A DNA stretch of 64,000 nt from Defluviitaleaceae bacterium (GTDB taxonomy: Bacteria; Bacillota; Clostridia; Lachnospirales; WQUN01), in contig WRBD01000006.1 of NCBI GenBank assembly GCA_009779835.1, positions 26,687-90,686 of the forward strand, read 5' to 3'. Position 1 is the stretch's first letter. The number at the start of each line of letters is the position of its first letter. The translations under genes and the position numbers were made by a program. This document shows positions 1 to 7,004 of this stretch, piece by piece. The notes under the pieces are model-generated. The model saw nothing but the letters and a program-made list of their open reading frames with translations, searched no databases and was not told the origin of the DNA.

Positions 1-1215
1 GACCTGTCCGAAAGCGACGATATGTTTGATATTTTATATTTCATTAACGCGGGTGACACCGCAGTTTTTATAGACGGCTGCGATAAATGCATAATCGTAG
101 CGACACGCGGCTTCCCGAACCGCGGTATTCAATCGGCGGAAACGGAAGTAGTTGTACAAGGCCCGCGAGAAGCTTTCAGCGAAGTTATGCGCTTTAACAC
201 GGCGTTAATTCGGCGGCGTATTCGCGACAATAATTTAGTCGTAAAGCAGTCGAAACTTGGGAAGCGCAGTCTTACGGACATCGCAGTCGTGTACATGAAC
301 GACATTGTACGCCCGGAGGTTCTTGCGGAAGTTGAACGCCGTTTGGAATGCATTGATGTTGACGGAATTTCAGACAGCGGCACTGTTGAGCAGCTTATTG
401 AAGAAAGTTGGCTTAGTCCATTTCCGCAAGTTCAACTCACCGAACGCCCGGATAAGGCGGCTTCTTCAATTTTGGAAGGACGAATTGCCGTCATTATCGA
501 CAATTCGCCTTTCGTGATTATCGTTCCCGTTACGCTTAACGCGTTTTTTCAAGCTTCGGAAGATTATTACAGTCGCTGGCAAGTGATGAGCGTTACGCGG
601 TTTTTGCGTTTTGTAGGGGCTTTTATGGCGGTTGCATTGCCGGGGATGTATCTTGCGTTTGCGTTGTATCATCCGTCGATGATTCCTTTATTGATGGTCT
701 CGCGGCTTGCGGAAGCTTCTCAGGCTGTGCCGTTTCCCGCCGTGGTTGAAATTATTTTACTGGACGCGGCTTTTGAACTTCTTCGTGAAGCGGGAATTCG
801 CTTAAAAAGCGCAAGCGGAGGCACAATCGGAATTGTGGGTGGTTTGATTATTGGACAGGCATCCGTTGAAGCCGGTTTGGTTAGCCCCATCGTTGTAATC
901 ATTGTCGCGCTTACCGGTATCGCCACATTTTCGATTCCCAGTGTTTCGCTTGTTTATGCCTTTCGTCTTGTGAAATACCTGGTGTTGATTCTTTCCGCTT
1001 CTCTTGGATTTTTCGGGCTTATTATAGGAATGATTCTCACGCTGATTCATCTTTCGGGCTTGCGTAGCGTTGGTTTCCCTTATTTAATGCCGTTTGCCGC
1101 ATCTGAATTAAGCAAGGGAGAAGACTTAAAAGACAGCATATTTCGTTTTCCATTGTTTAGCTTGAAAAAGCGTCCGTTTTTTGCAAACCCGAAGCAAGCT
1201 GTTCGGATGAAGTGA
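1..1215 (+). CDS. gerAA: Spore germination receptor subunit A (GerA family), 5' end cut by window
   Basis: This is the A subunit of a GerA-type nutrient receptor in the spore inner membrane, which works with B and C subunits to start germination. The frame is open to base 1 (the first in-window ATG is at 22), so the N-terminus lies outside; about 404 residues are seen against roughly 480-520 usual for the family. The visible part has the soluble N-terminal region with the PFPQVQLTERPD stretch, then several hydrophobic segments from about residue 210 (in-window numbering) including FPAVVEIILLDAAFELLREA and the GGLIIGQASVEAGLVSP segment typical of GerAA. It ends 14 bases before the downstream gerB/gerC fusion, so the two form an operon. 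Assignment to the family is firm; the germinant is unknown. Confidence 0.93.
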   Translation, partial: DLSESDDMFDILYFINAGDTAVFIDGCDKCIIVATRGFPNRGIQSAETEVVVQGPREAFSEVMRFNTALIRRRIRDNNLVVKQSKLGKRSLTDIAVVYMNDIVRPEVLAEVERRLECIDVDGISDSGTVEQLIEESWLSPFPQVQLTERPDKAASSILEGRIAVIIDNSPFVIIVPVTLNAFFQASEDYYSRWQVMSVTRFLRFVGAFMAVALPGMYLAFALYHPSMIPLLMVSRLAEASQAVPFPAVVEIILLDAAFELLREAGIRLKSASGGTIGIVGGLIIGQASVEAGLVSPIVVIIVALTGIATFSIPSVSLVYAFRLVKYLVLILSASLGFFGLIIGMILTLIHLSGLRSVGFPYLMPFAASELSKGEDLKDSIFRFPLFSLKKRPFFANPKQAVRMK

Positions 1216-1229
1216 ATGGAGTGTTGTGA

Positions 1230-3461
1230 ATGTCATCGAATAAAAAAATTACAATGCGGCAGTTGCAAATTTTAATTATTCTGAGCGCGATGGGAACGGG
1301 TGTAATTGTTTTGCCGCGAAGGGCGGCGGACTTTCTTCCCGAAGGTGCGCAAGACGGCTGGGTAATTGCGATTGGTCTGACTCTTATCGCAATAGTGGTT
1401 GGCATACTGATAAGTGCGGCGGCGAGAGCGGCGCAATCAGCAGCGGAATATACGTTAAGTGAAAATCTTAACGAAACTAAATCCCCCCAAGACCTTTCCT
1501 TTATAGATTCAGTGTCAATTCTCCTGACAAAACCTTTTGCGTATGTGTTAGGCATAATTATGTGGGCGAAATTGGTTATTGCGGCGGGGTTGGAGTTGCG
1601 GATTTTTTTAGAGATTTCGCGTGATATTATGCTTCCGAATACGCCGGCGTATGTTATAAGCGCGGTTATGATTGGTGCGTGTGCATATGCCGCCGCGAAG
1701 GGTTTGGAAACGCGGGCTCGCGTTGCGGAAGTTTTGTTTGCGTTGTTGATTTTGCCGATTTTATTTTTGTTTACAATTGCGGTTTTAGATGCGGATTTTA
1801 CTAATTTACAGCCCGTTCTTGTTAATGATGTTCATTCGTTGGTACGCGGTTCGGTTCGGCTTGGGTTTATTTTAACTGGGTTGGAGTGCTTGCTGTTGGT
1901 TTCGGCGTATGTGCCGCGAGAGAAAAGTTTGGGCCGGGCGGTTGTCGGTGCGCTTGGCGTTGCGGGCGTGTTAATTATTTGTATTACTGTTATAACAATT
2001 GCGTCGTTCGGAAGCGGTTTAAGCAACGAGCCGTGGCCTGTGATTGGCATGATGGATGTAATCAATTTGCCCGGCTCGTTCATTGAGCGGCAGGAAGCTC
2101 TGATGTTCGGTTTTTGGATAGTAACTGCGTTCGCACTAGGTAATGCGATGTTATTTTTCGGAGGGCTTCTTGTGACGGATATTTTTAAGAAAGCGAAGCT
2201 TAGTACGGGCGTTATATTAAGCGCGCTTGGAGTTTTCGGCGTAAGTATTCTACCCATAGACCGCGAAACGGTTTATGCGCAAATGGATTTTATGTATGCG
2301 ACAACGGGAATATTTTTTCTTGTTGTTTTGCCTATCGCATTGTTAATCGCGGCAAAAATTACAATATGGGGGCGAAATAAAATTTTAGCAAAAACAATCG
2401 CGTTTATGATTTTTCTTGCGTTTGCGATAACGCTTTTAGTTGGTTGTTGGGATTCAACAGAGATAGAAAACCGCGCATTCGTTGTAGCGATGGGTGTTGA
2501 TAAGTCCGAAGAAAATTACTCCGTGACATTAAGCATTCCCATAATGGATGAAGATGGCAAAGACGAAGATGAAGACGAAGAAATTCCCGCACACATTAAA
2601 ACATCCGAGGGACAAACAATCACGGAAGCCCTAAAAAAGCTTGACGCGAAAAACGATAAAAATCTCTACTACGGGCAAACGAAATTAATAATTTTGGGTA
2701 CGAATTTGCTTGAAAGCGAAGAATTTTTGCGCGGCACGTTGAACACGATTACAAACGCGATGAAATCTCCCCGCCGAATTCATGTGCTTGCCGCCGAAGA
2801 CCCATCAAAGATTTTATCTACAAAGCCTCCGGCCGAAATCCTTCCCGGTTCGTATGTAGGGGATATATACCGCGACAAAAACAAAATAGGCGGCCACGCT
2901 TTCGCACTGGACTTTGAACGCCTTTCCTCCATGAGCGACGCAATCATCCCAAAAATCGAACGCAACGATGACGAATTGCGTCTTTCCGGTGCAGTCGTGT
3001 TGAAAAAATCCTGCAAAACAGGAATTATCTCGCCCGAAGAGTTGCAAGGTCTTTTATGGTGCTTCCCACGGGGCAACACAGGCGCGGTTGTGACCGCAGA
3101 AAATATTTCCATGAAAATCGAAAAGCACAAAACAAATATTTCTTTCCACCCCGGCGAAACCGATTCGCCTTTACGCGCTGTAATTGAAATAAAAGCCACA
3201 GGAACCGTTGATGAAATTTCCGAAACCGCCCAAGAATCCGTCGAAATGCGTGAGCACCTTGAAAATATTTTCACAGCGGCAATCAAAAAAGAAATCTCTG
3301 CTACCGCCGAACTTCTTCAAAATGAACACGGCGTTGACGGCTACAATCTCCTTGAGCATCTGCGTAAAAAAAATTATCCGCTGTATAAGCAATATGCGGA
3401 TAATTGGCATGAAATTTTTCCGAAAATTGAAATTGTACCGCAGGTTACTGTGGTTGTTTAA
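1230..3461 (+). CDS. GerAB-GerAC fusion: germination permease joined to germination lipoprotein
   Basis: One 743-residue frame holds what are normally two proteins. Residues 1 to about 380 are a GerAB-type permease of the APC superfamily with about ten membrane segments (start MSSNKKITMRQLQILIIL, conserved early TGVIVLPRRA). From about residue 390 a GerAC-type protein follows: a lipoprotein-like signal with MIFLAFAITLLVGC, where Met is residue 393 and the lipobox Cys is residue 406, then WDSTEIENRAFV as at the start of mature GerAC proteins, and a soluble domain to the end. No stop lies between them, and no good Shine-Dalgarno site precedes the internal ATG at 2406. The gene has a GGAG site before ATG 1230. 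Either the lipobox is still cut, releasing GerAC, or the lipobox segment serves as an eleventh helix that tethers it. Families are clear; processing is inference. Confidence 0.9.
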   Translation: MSSNKKITMRQLQILIILSAMGTGVIVLPRRAADFLPEGAQDGWVIAIGLTLIAIVVGILISAAARAAQSAAEYTLSENLNETKSPQDLSFIDSVSILLTKPFAYVLGIIMWAKLVIAAGLELRIFLEISRDIMLPNTPAYVISAVMIGACAYAAAKGLETRARVAEVLFALLILPILFLFTIAVLDADFTNLQPVLVNDVHSLVRGSVRLGFILTGLECLLLVSAYVPREKSLGRAVVGALGVAGVLIICITVITIASFGSGLSNEPWPVIGMMDVINLPGSFIERQEALMFGFWIVTAFALGNAMLFFGGLLVTDIFKKAKLSTGVILSALGVFGVSILPIDRETVYAQMDFMYATTGIFFLVVLPIALLIAAKITIWGRNKILAKTIAFMIFLAFAITLLVGCWDSTEIENRAFVVAMGVDKSEENYSVTLSIPIMDEDGKDEDEDEEIPAHIKTSEGQTITEALKKLDAKNDKNLYYGQTKLIILGTNLLESEEFLRGTLNTITNAMKSPRRIHVLAAEDPSKILSTKPPAEILPGSYVGDIYRDKNKIGGHAFALDFERLSSMSDAIIPKIERNDDELRLSGAVVLKKSCKTGIISPEELQGLLWCFPRGNTGAVVTAENISMKIEKHKTNISFHPGETDSPLRAVIEIKATGTVDEISETAQESVEMREHLENIFTAAIKKEISATAELLQNEHGVDGYNLLEHLRKKNYPLYKQYADNWHEIFPKIEIVPQVTVVV

Positions 3462-3582
3462 AGAATATGTTGCACGTCTCGACGTTAAGCTTATAAAAGC
3501 CAAAAGTCCGCGTGCTACATATCTGTTTGTTTTAACGTCGCTTGGCTTTTTCGTACTGAAAAGCGGGCAATTTTAAATGGTG

Positions 3583-3612
3583 TTGTCCCTCTTATGTGTT
3601 TTATGATACAGT
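3583..3612 (+). promoter_or_regulatory. Possible promoter for coaD
   Basis: TTGTCC at 3583-3588 and TACAGT at 3607-3612 are separated by 18 bases and lie about 40 bases before the coaD start. The -35 match is partial, so this is only a candidate. Confidence 0.3.
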
Positions 3613-3649
3613 ATTAAACCTTTTATTTCAAATGAGAGGATGGGCTGGT

Positions 3650-4183
3650 ATGATTGATAACAAACCCCCAAGAATTGCCGTGTATTGCGGAACTTTTTCG
3701 CCGCCTACGCTTGGTCACTTGGATATCATTAAGCGCGCCGCAAGAGAATATGACCGGCTTTATGTCGGTGTTCTTCGGAACAACAAAAAAACACCGTTAT
3801 TCTCCGAAGATGAGCGCATTGAAATGTTAAAAAAAATTACAAAAGATATTCCGAATGTAAAAATTGAACAGTTCAGCGGTTTGCTTGTGGATTTCGCAAT
3901 TAAAGTCGGGGCGAACACATCTGTAAGGGGAGTTAGAAAAGGAACGGACTTGGACGTTGAAAGACAATTATTTTCGGCAAACGAAAAAATTGGCAGGCTT
4001 GAACGAAACGGTTATCGCATAGATACAGTTTTTTTCCCGACAACTCTTGAAAACTTCGACACAAGTTCTTCGCTTGTACGCGACTTATTAGCAGGTGGAG
4101 CGTACAAAGTCGCGAGTATGTATCTTGCCCCTGAAATTTCGGAGCAAATTATAGAAAAGTATAAAATGTCGGAGAATTTATGA
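3650..4183 (+). CDS. coaD: Phosphopantetheine adenylyltransferase (CoaD), divergent
   Basis: CoaD transfers AMP from ATP to 4'-phosphopantetheine to give dephospho-CoA in cytosolic CoA synthesis. The 177-residue product fits the family length. The nucleotidyltransferase signature is present near the N-terminus as GTFSPPTLGHLDII (TxGH motif), the SVRGVRKGTDLDVE region matches the family's VRGLR...D..E block, and DTSSSLVRDL matches the C-terminal SSxxVR motif. The motif reads FSPPT where most CoaD proteins have FDPxT, so it is a divergent member; a related nucleotidyltransferase cannot be excluded. The start at 3650 is chosen because GAGAGGA lies about ten bases upstream and the protein then begins just before the first beta strand; the frame stays open upstream to 3596. 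Confidence 0.85.
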   Translation: MIDNKPPRIAVYCGTFSPPTLGHLDIIKRAAREYDRLYVGVLRNNKKTPLFSEDERIEMLKKITKDIPNVKIEQFSGLLVDFAIKVGANTSVRGVRKGTDLDVERQLFSANEKIGRLERNGYRIDTVFFPTTLENFDTSSSLVRDLLAGGAYKVASMYLAPEISEQIIEKYKMSENL

Positions 4184-4260
4184 AAATAAAGGTCGTTGAA
4201 GGATTGGAATTTATTTTATAAAAATGGTACGATAAGATATTCAGAAATAGGAGTGATTTT

Positions 4261-5697
4261 ATGATACGCACACGATATGCGCCAAGTCCTACGGGGTTTA
4301 TGCATATTGGAAATTTGCGCACGGCACTGTATGAGTATTTGATTGCAAAGCGGGGTGGGGGAGTTTTTATTCTTCGCATTGAAGACACGGACAGTGAGCG
4401 GTTCGTTGAGGGTGCGACGGACGCAATTTTTGAAACGATGGAACTGACGGGGTTGAAATTTGACGAAGGTCCCGGAATTGGCGGAGATTTCGGGCCATAT
4501 GTACAGAGCGAGCGCAAGGGTTCATATTTACCGCACGCTAAAAAACTTGTAGAAAACGGCAAGGCTTATTATTGTTTTTGCGACAAAGAGCGGCTGGACG
4601 GGCTTGCCGATGAACGCGGACTGAAAAAGTATGACCGCTTTTGTGAAAAACTAAATGCGGAAGAAATTGCGGCACGGTTAAACAGCGGCGAGCCATATGT
4701 AATCCGTCAAAAAATTCTCGACGGAAAAACGACTTTCCACGACGAGGTTTTCGGTGACATTACAATCGACAACCGCGAAATGGAAGACCAAATTTTAATT
4801 AAATCAGACGGAATGCCGACATATAATTTCGCAAACGTCATAGACGACCACTCTATGAAAATTTCCCATGTTGTGCGCGGCAGTGAATATCTTACGTCAA
4901 CGCCGAAGTACAAGCTACTTTACGAGGCTTTGGGATGGGAAGTACCTGTGTTTGTGCATTTACCACTTCTGCAGAACGCGGCGGGACAAAAAATTTCCAA
5001 GCGCAACGGCGACGCTTCAATTCCACAGCTTTTAGCGGAAGGATTTTTGCCGCAGGCAATTATAAATTATGCCGCGCTTCTGGGCTGGAGTCCGCCCGAT
5101 AACCGCGAAATTTTTTCTCTGACAGAACTTGAACAAATTTTTGAGCCGAAAAACATAAGCAAATCACCATCGGCATTTGATATAAATAAACTACGCTGGG
5201 TAAATGGCGAGCATATGAAAAATTTGCCATCTGAAGTTTTTTATGAAATGGCATTACCTTATTTAAAAGAAGCTGTAAAAATTACAGCCGTGGATTATGC
5301 TGCTCTTGCGAAAATGACGCAGTCCCGCGTAACCCTCGTAAAAGATTGCGCCGAGCTTGTTGATTTTATTGACGAACTGCCGCGATATGCGATTGATTTG
5401 TACATGCACAAAAAAATGAAAACCAACCCCGAAGTTGCGGCGTTGGCTCTCGAATCGGCAATTAAAGAATTTTCCGCTCTAACTAAATGGAATCACGATG
5501 TACTTTCCGCAACCGTAACAAAAATCGCAGAAGCCAACGACCTCAAAAACGGACAAATCCTATGGTCAATCCGTACCGCGCTTTCGGGCAAGGCAACAAC
5601 ACCCTGCGGAGCAACGGAAATCTGTGAAATTCTCGGTAAAGGAGAAACTTTACGGCGGTTGGGTATTGGGTTGCAGAAAATTACGATATCTTCTTAA
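4261..5697 (+). CDS. gltX: Glutamyl-tRNA synthetase
   Basis: This class I aminoacyl-tRNA synthetase charges tRNA with glutamate in the cytosol. The 478 residues match the usual length. The HIGH-type motif appears as HIGN following RYAPSPTGF at the N-terminus, and the KMSKS loop appears as KISKR near residue 243. The middle part carries the usual VIDDHSMKISHVVRGSEYL block. AGGAGTG precedes ATG 4261 at good distance. In many Clostridia such an enzyme may also charge tRNA-Gln for later amidation; the sequence cannot decide this. Its 3' end overlaps the stop of a decayed transporter on the other strand. Confidence 0.95.
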   Translation: MIRTRYAPSPTGFMHIGNLRTALYEYLIAKRGGGVFILRIEDTDSERFVEGATDAIFETMELTGLKFDEGPGIGGDFGPYVQSERKGSYLPHAKKLVENGKAYYCFCDKERLDGLADERGLKKYDRFCEKLNAEEIAARLNSGEPYVIRQKILDGKTTFHDEVFGDITIDNREMEDQILIKSDGMPTYNFANVIDDHSMKISHVVRGSEYLTSTPKYKLLYEALGWEVPVFVHLPLLQNAAGQKISKRNGDASIPQLLAEGFLPQAIINYAALLGWSPPDNREIFSLTELEQIFEPKNISKSPSAFDINKLRWVNGEHMKNLPSEVFYEMALPYLKEAVKITAVDYAALAKMTQSRVTLVKDCAELVDFIDELPRYAIDLYMHKKMKTNPEVAALALESAIKEFSALTKWNHDVLSATVTKIAEANDLKNGQILWSIRTALSGKATTPCGATEICEILGKGETLRRLGIGLQKITISS

Positions 5698-5985
5698 AGT
5701 GGCTTCGTGACAGTATTGCTGTGGCAACAGATATAAAAGTGGACGCAAAAATAATAATCCACGGTAATGTTTCAAACTGTTCAAACAAAACGCCGTAAAG
5801 AATTTGCCCTATAGCACTTGAAACAAAAGGGAACATCAACAAAATGGACAGGACTTTTCCAATCAGCTCCAATGGTGTTTCTCTTTGTACATAGGCAATC
5901 ATTTGTATTTGACCATAAACATTACGGTTAAAGTGCCGTAAATAAAGTCAAAAACCCTTTACAACCAGTGATTTTAAAGGGTAGA
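5681..5985 (-). pseudogene. 3' remnant of an MFS drug/siderophore exporter
   Basis: A 73-residue frame (5902 to 5681) begins IAYVQRETPLELIGKV and continues with two hydrophobic segments, which matches the last quarter of MFS exporters of the type that carry TYVQRETP followed by GKV in their second half. Upstream on the same strand the matching reading continues in another frame (FIYGTLTVMFMV, about 5910-5950), so there is a frameshift near 5905 and everything further upstream is lost. No ribosome binding site precedes the 73-residue frame. It overlaps the last 17 bases of gltX. I read it as a dead fragment. The rest of the 5698-6008 gap holds only a hairpin and the leader of the next gene. 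Confidence 0.7.
5954..5982. repeat. Hairpin with 7-bp arms
   Basis: ACCCTTT at 5954-5960 pairs with AAAGGGT at 5976-5982 across a 15-base loop. On the minus strand it is followed by a short T tract, so it could have been a weak terminator; on the plus strand it sits just before the next gene's leader. No function can be assigned. Confidence 0.35.
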
Positions 5986-6008
5986 ATGAAAAATATTCTG
6001 TGTAAGGA

Positions 6009-7004
6009 GTGAGAACTATTTTAGTACTTTACGATTTGCAGGATGAAATGAAAAATTTCACTATCGGAAAATTCCCCGAAAGCTTAATTATAGGGCCGAA
6101 CCCCAACCAGCTCGCAACCATTAACGTTATGGAAGAAGACGGCGCAAAAACCGTTCTTATTTCTAACCGTACCGAAGTTGCAGATGGAATTACGATTAAC
6201 ATGTCGGCGTTCCAAAATTTACTACCGGGCGATAGATTAACAATTACCGGAAGAATCGGAAGCAACGCGCCCACCGCAAAATGGTGTATGTTAATTCACC
6301 GCGGCGGCGGAAACTATTCCCTTTTAAAACAGCATAGCATTCCCTTGCACGACGAACTGTTTTACCTTACACACCTGTTAGACGAAGTTGATTTGAAATA
6401 CCCCATCCGTTTACGTACTGACCATTGGGGAAACGAAGAATCATACATGGACTTCTATGTGGATGATATTTTAATTACGCGCAATATTAAAAATACAGGA
6501 ATCATCATTGACAGCCGTGACATTGTTTATTCCCTTGCGACAGACAACTACGCGAGCGACGGGCTTACTCCCGTTGGCAGCAACATAGGAACCGTACCGT
6601 CATTTTTGCAAACTTCGGGCGACCCGGAATACAGTTTAATTGAAGAAGGCGACAAAAAAATCATTTATTTACGGCGCAGGGTTCACGATTGGGACGGAAT
6701 TGACATTAAAATCGGCTTGATGGCGTTGAAAAAAGGCAACAGTTACACAATTACAATTAAAGGGCGCCCAGAAGGTGAAGTTCTGAAAGATGCACAGCTT
6801 ATGATGCAAATTTTACCCGGGTATGTATGGCGCGATAATAAAAATGTCTACGAAGGGCAAGAATTTATTCTTGAACACACGCTTTCAAACGCGGAAGTTT
6901 TAAACGCAGAATTTATTCGCATTGCGTCCACCCCGCAAGGCGCGAGCATGTCTTTTGTCATTACCGATATTATTATAAAAGTCAACAAAGAAGGAGCGGC
7001 TTAA
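6009..7004 (+). CDS. Cytosolic protein with two carbohydrate-binding-module-like domains
   Basis: The protein of about 330 residues has two beta-rich modules of CBM4/9-like character, roughly residues 14-155 and 175-325, the second with IKIGLMALKKGNSYTITIKG and a closing MSFVITDIIIKV strand. It has no signal peptide or membrane segment. The start is unclear: GTG 6009 overlaps the AAGGAG ribosome site at 6004-6009, so it is a poor start, ATG 6048 lacks a good site, and an in-frame ATT at 6018 sits eight bases after AAGGAG. The stop directly abuts the ATG of a hybrid histidine kinase, whose ribosome site lies inside this gene, so the two are probably made together. A sensor or ligand-binding partner for that kinase is an inference. 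Module similarity is by eye only. Confidence 0.6.
   Translation: MRTILVLYDLQDEMKNFTIGKFPESLIIGPNPNQLATINVMEEDGAKTVLISNRTEVADGITINMSAFQNLLPGDRLTITGRIGSNAPTAKWCMLIHRGGGNYSLLKQHSIPLHDELFYLTHLLDEVDLKYPIRLRTDHWGNEESYMDFYVDDILITRNIKNTGIIIDSRDIVYSLATDNYASDGLTPVGSNIGTVPSFLQTSGDPEYSLIEEGDKKIIYLRRRVHDWDGIDIKIGLMALKKGNSYTITIKGRPEGEVLKDAQLMMQILPGYVWRDNKNVYEGQEFILEHTLSNAEVLNAEFIRIASTPQGASMSFVITDIIIKVNKEGAA

Noticed and set aside
3480..3550. Interleaved inverted repeats (GACGTTAA/TTAACGTC and AAAAGCC/GGCTTTT) after the gerAB-gerAC gene
   Set aside because: The pairs cross each other and give neither a clean terminator nor a known RNA element.
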